This document shows positions 1 through 8,956 of a DNA stretch of 64,000 nucleotides, piece by piece. The notes under the pieces are model-generated. The model saw nothing but the letters and a program-made list of their open reading frames with translations. It ran no database searches and was not told the origin of the DNA. The position numbers and the translations under genes were made by a program. The stretch's first letter is position 1. Each line of letters begins with the position of its first letter. This DNA is from Annona cherimola (taxonomy: Eukaryota > Streptophyta > Magnoliopsida > Magnoliales > Annonaceae): NCBI GenBank assembly GCA_030490835.1, contig CM059972.1, positions 57,331,563 to 57,395,562 on the forward strand, written 5' to 3'.

Positions 1-174
1 CCTTGACTCATATTGGGCCCCGGCGATTAAATTTTTAATCACCCTTCTTAATTAAACCGTAGTTGCAAAATATCATAAAATCCTAAAATCATCCATACTT
101 CATTTAATTCACATATAAATCACTTGTATATGTACAATGCATACATTGGACCCTACTTAGGTTGGGGTTTCACA
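1..174 (-). mobile_element. Gypsy element C, end of 3' LTR (left-truncated by window)
   Basis: The segment ends in GGGGTTTCACA, the same LTR terminus seen in the gypsy element at 34747-49196 (GGGTTTCACA at 38749 and 49196). It is followed by a C-rich strand and the GTTTCATCCCGAAACC box that lie next to the polypurine tract in these elements. Read on the minus strand this is the TG start of a 3' LTR. The rest of this LTR is outside the window. The matching 5' LTR begins at 24357, so C is the host into which the later copia and gypsy elements jumped. Confidence 0.75.
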
Positions 175-200
175 ATCTTCCCCCTCTTATAACAGGTTTC
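175..200 (-). other. Polypurine tract and adjacent box of element C
   Basis: On the minus strand the sequence is purine-rich (AGAGGGGGAAGAT) directly against the LTR boundary. It is preceded by the GGTTTCGGGAT-like box that also precedes the LTR in elements E (38750-38785) and F (57250-57289). This is the expected plus-strand primer for a Ty3/gypsy element. Confidence 0.7.
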
Positions 201-1701
201 ATCCCGAAACCTATTACATCTCAAATGTCGGGAGTAAAGCTCATATGAAATTGCTAATTCATCATCTTCCTCCAATATTTCAATGGTTCACTACGCTTCC
301 ACTACGCTACTCTGTCTTAGTGGCATTTTTTTTTTAGTCTTGGTCCATTAGACCTATCACTTATCTCTACTATTCCTTATTCACACATGGGTTTTTCATT
401 GGCATTTGCCCTTCATTTGTGTCATTTGTCACTGTTTTCCCTTATACATGGAGAATTTGCATCATTTCCCGTCTTATTATAGGGTAAGTCTTAAGTTACC
501 CATTCCAACATATCAAATAAAGATCTATGACAATCATCTCCCTTTTTACACATATGATTCATATAATATGAATATCTTCATTTCTATAGCAAAAGAGCAA
601 AAAATGCTCTCACATACAATTTCATATACATTTTAGCAAAGACACCTTTGCTAACCCATTCATTCATAAAAATCTATAGCAATCATTTTCACATATCATC
701 AATAATACATTCATTTTATAATATAGACCAATAGTTGCTCTCATATAGAGTTTCATACATGAAGTTTAATATATGTCTTAGCAAAAGACACTTTTGCTAA
801 GTTATACATTCTTTCTCTTCTCATAATGTCTACCACTAAATTTTACCATCGTAGACTATCCATTAGGAATACCGGTACTAAACCAGTCTAAAATATTTTC
901 TTCCTAAGTTCCCTTTCCAGTTTCCATAAACTAGTAAGGGTCCTTATCATTTTCAAATTTTCCTAACCTCATTTCTTATGAATATCATAGAGAAATCATT
1001 TCTCTCGCATCTATTTTTCAATCATATCTAAATTGAAAAGAATTACGGCAATCATTATTGCCTTCATTCTTCTCTTCGTTTTTCTACCATCTCTTGCTAT
1101 GATATACCAACTTTTGTGGTATCATATGTGTGATCTTCTTTTCCTTCTATGCATGTTAACTAGGCATAGTTTGCTACACCTTTCTGCAATAATTTGCAGG
1201 AATTTCCTATCAATTATAGATATCGATTGAGTTGATCTTTCTTATTCATTTCTTTTCCTATACCAAGTTCCTTAGTTTTTAGTGGCAAGTTATCCTTGTC
1301 CTAATTGTACATGTTTATTACCAACATGTGGTATATCTTGATGTTCTATTGGAAGACATTTCTTAAAAATTCTTCCAGATTACCTTCTTTGATTATGGCA
1401 TAATAGCCATTTTAGGGTTTCTTACTACTTACAAGCATTGCCAATCAATGCTTGGACATTTCATTTGACTACATGTTCAAACCTTGAACATGTTCTTAGG
1501 TTCACTCATCCATTGCTCAGTCTGAATAAAATCTAATTCACCTGAGAACTTAGGTGGATACCGAGCTAGAAAGGCATCAATAACCTTCCCATTTACTTCT
1601 ATCTTACCATTATCAGCACCTAAAAGGTCTAGGTACTAAGTTAAAATTTATTACCCGTACCGATTCATCTTTTCCACCTGCTTCTAATTGGTCCTTTGGG
1701 T

Positions 1702-1706
1702 ATTTT
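1702..1706. repeat. Left target-site duplication of element B (ATTTT)
   Basis: ATTTT directly precedes the TGTTGG LTR start at 1707. It is repeated directly after the LTR end at 23123 (23124-23128). A 5-bp duplication is the usual size for LTR retrotransposons. Confidence 0.85.
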
Positions 1707-1942
1707 TGTTGGAAACAATTATTGAAATTGAATGAAAAATACCCAAACCATGTGTTTTAATGATTAAACAACACAATTTGGGTAAATCTTAGCTACTAAT
1801 ATGTATTGTGCAATGTTTAAGGTTATAAAAATGAAATATGCAAAGTATGACAGATCAAGTTGATCTCCAAGTTGACTCAGATATCGACTTAGGCCAAGTC
1901 GATCACCAAGTCGACTCCAGCAGCGACTTCAAGTGTTGATTT
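1707..1942 (+). repeat. Element B 5' LTR, first part
   Basis: It starts with TGTTGG and matches the start of B's 3' LTR at 21353 almost base for base (GAAATTGAATGAAAAATACC and onward). It contains early copies of the GTCGAC palindrome module. It is cut at 1942 by the insertion of element A and resumes at 12481, where the 5-bp duplicate GATTT is repeated. Confidence 0.9.
1938..1942. repeat. Left target-site duplication of element A (GATTT)
   Basis: GATTT stands directly before A's TGTTGG start and again directly after A's CAACA end (12481-12485). This proves that A inserted as a unit into B's LTR. Confidence 0.92.
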
Positions 1943-2064
1943 TGTTGGAAACAATGTTCCAAACAAAATAAATTGGCCAAAGCATAAGTTTTGATGATTA
2001 AACAAAGACTAATTTGAGTATATAAAGGGTACTAATGAGTTTGCCAAGTGTTTAAGTAAAACAA

Positions 2065-2830
2065 AGAAGTCAAGTCGATTACCAAGTCGACTTGGACTTC
2101 GACTTGGGGTGAAGTCGATACCTAAGTCGACTTCACAAGCGACTTCAAATGGCAAAAGGTGGATAGCATTTGAAATAGAAAACAAGCAAATGAAGTCGCA
2201 GGCCAAGTCGACTCCAGGTGCGACTTAGGAAACCAAGTCGCAGACGAAGTCGACTCCAGCATCGACTTCAGGTATCCAGAGCTGAAAAGTGGAAACGAAC
2301 ATGATGAAGTCGCAGGCGAAGTCGACTCCAGGTGCGACTTGGGTGAAGTCGCAGACGAGGTCGACTCCAACTACGACTTGAGGATTTTAGACTTGAAGAT
2401 TGAAGTTTCAAGCTTATTTCAAGAATCCATTTGGAATTTATCAAATCCAAATAGGATGCAAAGTTCATTCTCAAAAAGCAACTAAAGTTTCTTGAAGATC
2501 AAAAGCTAAGATGCATACTCAAAGTTCAAATCAAGTCTATCAAGTCCAAAGCTAAAGCTTACTCCAAATGAAGCAACACCCAAGTCATGAAGACCAATTT
2601 TACAAAGATTCAAGACAGTTCAAGAGGATCAAGGTGTTTTTGCAAAGGACCAAGCCAAGTCGCAACCCAAGTCGACTCCAGGATCGACTTGAGTTGAAGA
2701 CTGAAGGCCATGTTGACCCAGACTCGGACTTGGAACTCTGAAGAACTGGAGTCGCACACGAGGTCGACTCCAGGTGCGACTTGGAAGCCAAGTCGCAGGC
2801 CAAGTCGACTCCACATGCGACTTGGGTCAC
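2065..2830 (+). repeat. GTCGAC-centred palindromic module array in A's LTR (copy in 3' LTR at about 11000-11765)
   Basis: The text repeats modules of the form AAGTCGCA...AAGTCGACTCCA...TGCGACTT. The outer arms AAGTCGCA and TGCGACTT are inverted complements around a GTCGAC palindrome, so each module can fold into a hairpin. Nine GTCGAC sites occur in about 750 bp, far above chance. They lie in U3 upstream of the TATA box. LTR palindromes are, to my knowledge, described for Sireviruses; the role (transcription control, RNA structure) is inference. Confidence 0.8.
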
Positions 2831-2908
2831 AACGGTCGGAATTTATTTGAACGTTGGCGCATTAAATGCGCGCCACCTACCCTCTAACGTTCGGATTCCC
2901 TCCAAAAT

Positions 2909-2917
2909 TATAAATAG
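2909..2917 (+). promoter_or_regulatory. Probable TATA box of element A 5' LTR
   Basis: TATAAATAG follows the U3 palindrome array and sits about 640 bp before the LTR end. It is the only strong TATA motif downstream of the array. The 3' LTR copy is at 11844-11852. The same TATAAATA motif is at the equivalent place in D. The transcription start is expected about 25-35 bp downstream; this is not visible directly. Confidence 0.6.
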
Positions 2918-3547
2918 CATTCAAGATGGACGAGGGAAGTAGCTGAGAATCATTAAGTGTGCCTAACTACTACATTCAAGAGCTCAAAAGAGATCAAGCC
3001 ACTCAAAGAAGAAGAACTCCATCTCAAACTGCAAGAGCTTCATTTCAGAATCTTCAAAGCCAACTCTTCAAGTTCTTCTATGCGCCTAATTGCTGCTACA
3101 CATCTGTAAAGTGTAGTTTTCCTATTCTTTCTGTTGTATGTGTTAAACTTGATTTAGTTTGAGGAACTAAGATCAAGTATAAGCAAAGTAGTGTGTGATT
3201 GGAGTGTGACTCATCACCTACTTGTGCTGTGTTTTGTTGATGCCACCTAGTGCTGGAATCTAGAAGAGAGCAGTGGCTCTAATTGTATTGAGAATACAAT
3301 AGTGGAACCCAAGTCACAAGGAGTGTGAGCTTGGAAGAGTGGAGTAGGGAGGTTGCCCGAACCACTATAAAAATCCTGCGTGTTTGATTTATTTATCTGC
3401 TCTTTATATTATATTGCTTTCCATTACGATTCTTCATTAAGGGGACTGGATCAATCCGGGGTTAAGTTTCTGTTTAAGTTATAAATTTTTAAATACCCAA
3501 TTCACCCCTCCCCTCTTGGGTTTTGCCATTAACTCGGGACCAACAAG

Positions 3548-3561
3548 TGGTATCAGAGCGG
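3548..3561 (+). other. Primer-binding site of element A (tRNA-iMet)
   Basis: TGGTATCAGAGCGG lies two bases after the LTR end. TGGTATCAGAGC is the plant initiator methionine tRNA 3'-end complement used by many copia and gypsy elements to prime minus-strand DNA. Confidence 0.9.
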
Positions 3562-3593
3562 TTCTTTGAGTTTACCAAAGAGATCTTATTAAT

Positions 3594-5396
3594 ATGGCAT
3601 CCCAATCTACTTCCGTTCCCGCATTTGCTGAAGGCCAATCCTTTACAAGGCCACCGTTGTTTGATGGGAGCAATTTTGGATATTGGAAGCTTCGTATGAA
3701 GCAACTCATCATGGCTACCGATATGGACTCTTGGATTGCTATCCAAGATGGTGTAACACTGCCCATAGATGACAAAGCTTCCAAATGGACCGAAGAGGAA
3801 GTAAGAACTGTGAAGAGCAATGCTAAGGCAATGAACTCACTATTTTGTGCTCTTAAAGCTTCTGAGTATGATAGAGTATCCTCTTGCCTAACCGCTAAAG
3901 AGATATGGGATACTTTAACATCTATTTATGAAGGAACCTCCCAAGTCCAAGGGACTAGGAGAAATATTTTGATTGGAGAACTGGAAAACTTTAGAATGCT
4001 AGAAAGAGAAAACATCTCTGAAATGTTTGCTAGATTCTCTAAAATTACTAATGCTCTAAAAGGTCTCGGAAAGGCTATATCTGAATCTGAGCAGGTCATG
4101 AAGATCTTAAGAGCTCTACTCGAATCATGGACTCCAAAGATCACTGCAATAGAAGAAGCCAAGGACCTTAATACTCTAAAGCTTGAAGACTTAATTAGTT
4201 CACTCATGTCACATGAGCTAATCAAGAGAAGAAATGAAGATCAACACAGGGGCAAAAGAGAAATTGCTTTGAAAGCCGCGCAAGACACAGATGACTCTTC
4301 TTCTTCTCAAAACGACGATGAAATCGCCCTACTCACAAAACGTTTCAGAAAATTTGTGAGGAAAGGCAAAAATTTCAGAAGCTTCAAGGATAGAACTCCC
4401 AAAGAAAAGAAGAAAGAATCAACCAAATGCTACCGATGCGGCGGTTCGGGACATATGCAAGCTCAATGTCCAACTCCCGAAGAAAGCAAAGCAAAAGAAC
4501 AAAGAAAGGATCGAGGGGACAACAAAAGATTCCAAAGATACAAAGGAAGAGGCATGTACGTAAATGACGAGGAATCTACAACAAGTAACTCCTCAACCGA
4601 TGAAATCGAAGTAGAAGAATGTGCAAGAATCTGCTGCATGGCACAAATCGAGCAAGAAGAACAAACTACCTCAACAAAATGCACAAGTAATGAAGAGGTA
4701 AGTTCCAAACTCTCCCATTCTAAGTCAAGCTATTCTTCTTTTCAAGATTGCCTCAAATGTACTGAATTAGAAGAACTTCAAACTGCATATGATTCATTGT
4801 ATGAAGAAATGAAGAAATTAGGAAGCAAATTTACTATTAAGAAGAAACAATGTGATGCAGTAATAATTGCAAATGGTAAACTTGCAGAGAAATTAGACAA
4901 AATAAAAGAAGAAAATGATATGCTGAAAAAGGAGAACGAATCATTAAATGAATCATTAGCTAAGTTCTCTAATCCAGGAGAAAATGTTAGAATGTTTCTG
5001 AATATGACCTCCCAAACACATAAAAGAGGTCTTGGATATCATACATTTGAGCAAGGAGAAAGTAGCAAATCAAATGTGCAAATACTTGAGAAATATCAAA
5101 CTAAAACTGCATCCATATACAAGCCACAAAAGAAAAATTTTAAGTGGGTTAGAAGACCAACTATTGAACCATTGCATACTTGGAGGCCTACTCCAAGATT
5201 ACCTATGGCTTGTAATTTCTGCAATAAATTGGGTCATAAAACTTACAAATGTAATTTTAAGAAATTATATGACCGTGGTGCAAAATTAGTTTGGGTTCCA
5301 AGGAACACAAGATTTGGGCTTTCCAAGTTAGAACAACAAAGATTAATATATATTACTAACCCTAATGGACCCATAAAATGGGTACCAAGGAGATAA
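3594..5396 (+). CDS. gag: Element A Gag (capsid/nucleocapsid), intact
   Basis: An uninterrupted 600-residue Gag. The N-terminal half (about residues 10-220) is the copia capsid-like domain (UBN2-type, with [10 protein letters not shown] and [11 protein letters not shown]). A CCHC zinc knuckle CYRCGGSGHMQAQC lies near residue 282, followed by an acidic/Ser-rich region. A coiled coil (about residues 395-465, rich in K, E, L, N) follows. A second knuckle-like CNFCNKLGHKTYKC lies near 540. The protein would coat and package element RNA into cytoplasmic virus-like particles. The start at the first ATG after the primer-binding site matches elements B and D. It ends in KWVPRR and is followed by pol in the +1 frame. 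It is the only intact gene of A. Confidence 0.93.
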   Translation: MASQSTSVPAFAEGQSFTRPPLFDGSNFGYWKLRMKQLIMATDMDSWIAIQDGVTLPIDDKASKWTEEEVRTVKSNAKAMNSLFCALKASEYDRVSSCLTAKEIWDTLTSIYEGTSQVQGTRRNILIGELENFRMLERENISEMFARFSKITNALKGLGKAISESEQVMKILRALLESWTPKITAIEEAKDLNTLKLEDLISSLMSHELIKRRNEDQHRGKREIALKAAQDTDDSSSSQNDDEIALLTKRFRKFVRKGKNFRSFKDRTPKEKKKESTKCYRCGGSGHMQAQCPTPEESKAKEQRKDRGDNKRFQRYKGRGMYVNDEESTTSNSSTDEIEVEECARICCMAQIEQEEQTTSTKCTSNEEVSSKLSHSKSSYSSFQDCLKCTELEELQTAYDSLYEEMKKLGSKFTIKKKQCDAVIIANGKLAEKLDKIKEENDMLKKENESLNESLAKFSNPGENVRMFLNMTSQTHKRGLGYHTFEQGESSKSNVQILEKYQTKTASIYKPQKKNFKWVRRPTIEPLHTWRPTPRLPMACNFCNKLGHKTYKCNFKKLYDRGAKLVWVPRNTRFGLSKLEQQRLIYITNPNGPIKWVPRR

Positions 5397-5403
5397 GAGT
5401 TAC

Positions 5404-8400
5404 TTGCTTATTTTTCAGATATGCTTTAAGGCAAAGGCAAATAATGAATGGTTCATGGATAGCGGTTGCTCAAGGCATATGACCGGTGAAAGAAGCTTAT
5501 TTTATAAACTTAAGCCTTGCAACGATGGAATGGTTGCCTTTGGAAATAATGAAAAAGGTAAAATTAAAGGTAAAGGAAATATACGTAGTATTTCAAATGC
5601 ATGCATGGAAGATGTTTTGTTTGTTGAAGGACTCAAACACAATTTAATGAGCATTAGCCAATTATGTGATAAAGGATACAAAGTTGTGTTTGAATCATCT
5701 ATATGTAATGTATTTGATGGAGAGCATATCATGTTTAGTGGTAAAAGACATGGAAATGTATATTTGGTTTCACTTGATGAATTGAATGGTCAATGTCTAA
5801 TGGCCATTGATAATGATCCATGGGTTTGGCATAAAAGGCTTGGACATATAAACATGGGAAACATAAAAACCCTATGGAAAAAGAGTTTGGTAGAAGGATT
5901 ACCAAGATTGAAATATGACAAAGACAAGATTTGTAAGGCATGTCAACTATCAAAACAACCCAAGATGCCTTTCTCTACCAAAAAGGAAATTTCCACCACC
6001 AAGCCACTTGAATTACTACACATGGATCTATACGGGCCATCCGACATTCTAACCATTGGTGGAAAGAAATATGTATTTGTCATAGTTGATGATTTTTCAA
6101 GATTCACATGGATAATTCTCTTAGCTAGTAAAGATGAAGCCTTCTCTATGTTTGCAACTTTTGTAAATTTGGTGCAAAATGAAAAACAAAGTACTATTGT
6201 GACCATAAGAAGCGAATCATGGTGGCGAATTCGAAAACAAACGATTCATGGAATTTTGCAATGAAAAAGGAATTCACCACACATTTTCTGCACCAAGAAC
6301 TCCACAACAAAATGGAGTAGTAGAAAGGAAAAATAGAACTATACAAGAGATGGCTAGAACTATGCTAAATGAGAGCAATCTATCCAAGAAATTTTGGGGT
6401 GAAGCTGTAAGTACAGCTTGTCATGTATTGAATCGTGTCACCATTCGAGCAATCTTGAAAAAGATCCCATATGAACTATGGAAAGGAAGAAAACCAAATA
6501 TTTCTTATTTTCATGCTTTTGGATGTACATATTATGTTTTGAACAATGGAAAAACTAACTTGGGAAAGTTAGATGCTAAAAGTGATGAGGCTATATTTCT
6601 TGGATATTCATCAAATAGCAAAGCATATAGAGTTTTCAATAAACGAAACCAAGTTGTTGAAGAATCCATACACGTTGTATTTGATGAAATTAACCAAACT
6701 CCGAGAAAGGAGGATGAACTAAGTGATGCAGATGAGACAAAAGGCAAAGAACAACCAAAGGAACTTGAGCTCAAGCCAGAAAATCTCATGGAGGAAGAGG
6801 TAAGTGAAGGTAATGATTCTTATAAACCTCCAACTGATTTAAAGTTCAAAAATGCCCATCCAATTGAGCAAGTTATTGGAAATGTATATGGAGTGAAAAC
6901 TAGAAGATCAAAACAAAACGTTTATGGTCAATATGCCTTTGTATCTAAAATTGAACCAAATACCATTGAACAAGCTTTCAATGATGAAAATTGGGTTATC
7001 GCAATGCAAGAAGAGCTAAACCAATTCGAAAGGAACAATGTATGGCACTTAGTTCCTAGACCAAATAATCACACTATCATTGGTACCAAATGGGTATTTA
7101 GGAACAAATTAGATGAAAGAGGACTTGTAATTAGAAACAAGGCCAGATTAGTAGCCAAAGGGTATTCTCAAGAAGAAGGAATCGATTTTGAAGAATCATA
7201 TGCACCCGTGGCTAGATTAGAAGCCATACGTATTCTACTAGCATTCGCTTCTTATATGAATTTCAAATTGTTCCAAATGGATGTAAAAAGCGCATTTTTG
7301 AATGGCTATTTGAATGAAGAAGTATATGTTGAACAACCCCCTGGTTTTGAAGAAATGAATCAATCAAAGTATGTTTATAAATTGACCAAAGCACTATATG
7401 GATTAAAGCAAGCTCCAAGAGCTTGGTATGAAAGGTTGAACAAATTTTTGATTGATCATGAGTTTCTAAGAGGGAAAGTAGATACTACTTTGTTCATCAA
7501 ATACAAAAACAAAGATATTTTAATTGTACAGATTTATGTAGATGACATAATTTTTGGTGCTACTAATGAAAATCTTTGTCAAGAATTTTCTAAGATTATG
7601 CAGAGCGAATTCGAAATGAGCATGATGAGAGAATTAAATTTCTTCCTTGGACTGCAAATTAAGCAACAAAGTGAAGGGATATTCTTGAACCAGTCCAAGT
7701 ACGTCAAGGAAATGCTCAAGAAATTTGGATTGCAGAATAGCAAAGGGGCAAACACTCCAATGAGCTCTACAATCAAGATCGACACGGACGAAAACGGTAA
7801 AAGTATCGATCAAAAGCTTTATAGAAGCATGATAGGATCCTTGTTATATTTAACTGCTTCTAGACCCGATATTCTATTCAGTGTTTGTATGTGCTCTAGA
7901 TTTCAAGCATGCCCAAAAGAATCACATCTCCTTGCTGTAAAAAGAATTTTTAAATATTTGATAAAAACTACCAATCTTGGACTATGGTATCCAAAGGGGT
8001 CAACCTTTGATCTAATTGGCTATTCGGATGCAGATTTTGCCGGATATAAGGTAGATAGAAAAAGTACCAGTGGAACTTGTCAGTTTCTTGGACATATGTT
8101 AGTTTCATGGTATTCAAGAAAACAAACAAGTGTTGCTCTATCTACTGCAGAAGCCGAATACATAGCCGCCGGTAGTTGTTGTGCCCAATTGCTTTGGATG
8201 AAACAATAATTGAAAGATTATGGCATTGATTATGTTGATATTCCTATTAGATGTGATAATACAAGTGCAATTTGTCTGACTAAAAATCCTGTACTGCATT
8301 CAAGAACCAAGCATATTGATGTGAGACACCATTTTATTCGTGAACATGTTGAAAATCATGATGTATGCTTAGAATATGTGAAAACTGAGGACCAAATTGC

Positions 8401-8479
8401 TGATATCTTTACCAAACCATTAGCCAAAGAATCATTTTATAAAATTAGGAATGATATGGGTATGATAGAGCTAAATTAG
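5404..8479 (+). pseudogene. pol: Element A Pol (protease-integrase-RT-RNase H), frameshifted and nonsense-mutated
   Basis: Domain order is that of Ty1/copia. Protease: [13 protein letters not shown] near 5450. Integrase: zinc finger HKRLGH...CKAC about 5830-5945, then the DDE core. [13 protein letters not shown] and IYVDDIIFG about 7275-7560. RNase [11 protein letters not shown] near 8025, TAEAEYIA near 8145, then the C-terminus to 8479. Two breaks are seen. An extra base near 6214 shifts frame at the second catalytic Asp region of integrase (compare D and B). A TAA stop at 8207-8209 replaces a Gln codon present in D and B. Pol has no AUG near its start and lies +1 to gag, so it must have been made by frameshifting or another recoding route. 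Confidence 0.92.
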
Positions 8480-8514
8480 GGAAAATTAAATAAGAAAATT
8501 AAAATTGAAAAATG

Positions 8515-8672
8515 TCAAGTCGATGAGTCAAGTCGACTCCAAGGGCGTCAAGTCGACTCCACTTCAGAAGCGAAGTCGACTCCGCCAGAGTCGAAGTCGA
8601 CTCCGCTCCCAGGCGAAGTCGACTCCGAGGGACCGAAGTCGACTTCGCCTAGGGCAAAGTCGACTCCGCGCC
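8515..8672 (+). repeat. GTCGAC palindrome array between pol and ORF3 of element A
   Basis: Seven GTCGAC palindromes occur in about 150 bp, mostly within GAAGTCGACTCC units. This is the same core motif as in the LTR arrays but in an internal spacer. Downstream are the CT-rich leader and ORF3. The matching spacer in element B (about 18995-19080) has four copies. The recurrence in two non-homologous positions of the same element suggests a selected or actively spreading motif. Confidence 0.8.
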
Positions 8673-8683
8673 CGACGTTTCGC

Positions 8684-8934
8684 ATTCGGCCGTCTCTTCT
8701 CTCTTTTTCTTCTCTTCTCTTTCTTTTCTTTCTCATTTCCCTCCAACCTCTATATTTCCTTTCTTTTTCCCTTTCTCCCTCTCCGGCGACAGCCTTTTTC
8801 TCCGGCGGTTTCTCCCTTGTCTCCGGCAAACCGTCACACTCTCTCTCTCACTCCCTCAGTTTCTTTTTCCTTCTCTTTCTCTTTCACACTATCTCTCAAA
8901 CTCTCTCTCTCTCTCACTCGCATTCCCTCTCAGA
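8684..8934 (+). promoter_or_regulatory. CT-rich leader upstream of ORF3 in element A
   Basis: About 250 bp of strongly pyrimidine-biased sequence (CTCTTCTCTTTC and CTCTCTCTCACTC runs) ends about 20 bp before the ORF3 ATG at 8957. The same position in element B (about 19085-19400) is also CT-rich. Such tracts are common in plant 5' leaders and before 3' splice sites. Here it could serve a subgenomic or spliced ORF3 transcript. That role is inference; no promoter element is certain. Confidence 0.5.
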
Positions 8935-8956
8935 TTCCATAAACTCCAAGCTCCAA

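Larger units (their letters stand above)
175..1706 (-). pseudogene. Decayed interior of gypsy element C (left part)
   Basis: This AT-rich stretch has no long open reading frame. It lies between C's 3' LTR and the copia insertion at 1707. Near 1540-1600 the text reads like a decayed copy of the gag region of element E around 43125-43170 on the minus strand (an AACTTAGGTGG...GAGCTAGAAAGGCAT pattern). The gag, protease, RT and integrase regions expected for a full element cannot be recognised, so most of the interior was lost by deletion or decay. Together with 23124-24356 only about 2.8 kb of interior remains. The assignment rests on position and on the short gag match. The remaining sequence shows nothing I can identify. 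Confidence 0.5.
1943..3545 (+). repeat. Element A 5' LTR
   Basis: It runs from TGTTGG to CCAACA and is 1603 bp, the same length as the 3' copy at 10878-12480. U3 holds nine GTCGAC palindromes (about 2080-2825). A TATA box lies at 2909. The downstream part holds a single copy of the roughly 50-bp motif around AGAATCTAGAAGAGAG-type text that is tandemly repeated in B and D. Small reading frames inside are artefacts of the LTR. Confidence 0.95.

Noticed and set aside
1033..1230. Hydrophobic 65-residue frame in the C remnant (possible small membrane protein)
   Set aside because: It starts at TTG, lies in AT-rich decayed gypsy interior, and hydrophobicity follows from the T-rich DNA.
2009..2830. 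Small minus-strand reading frames in the copia LTRs (60-80 residues, Ser/Thr-rich, with ESTSSAT-like text)
   Set aside because: They are translations of the GTCGAC modules, recur wherever the LTR recurs, and lie in several overlapping frames at once. No gene-like features are seen.
3548..3561. Possible tRNA gene at TGGTATCAGAGC
   Set aside because: Only the 3'-end complement of the initiator tRNA is present, exactly at the LTR junction, with no cloverleaf. It is a primer-binding site.
5502..6206. Minus-strand frames opposite the copia pol gene
   Set aside because: They are shadows of the pol codons, have no family likeness and recur opposite pol in B and D.
8515..8672. CRISPR-like regular repeats in the GTCGAC arrays
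   Set aside because: Spacing is irregular, units are short and palindromic, there are no unique spacers of constant length and no cas genes. This is a plant retrotransposon region.
8505..8942. Open frame of 145 residues over the palindrome array and CT-rich leader
   Set aside because: It is Ser/Arg/Phe/Leu-rich purely because of the repeated and pyrimidine-rich DNA, and it has no counterpart open in element B.
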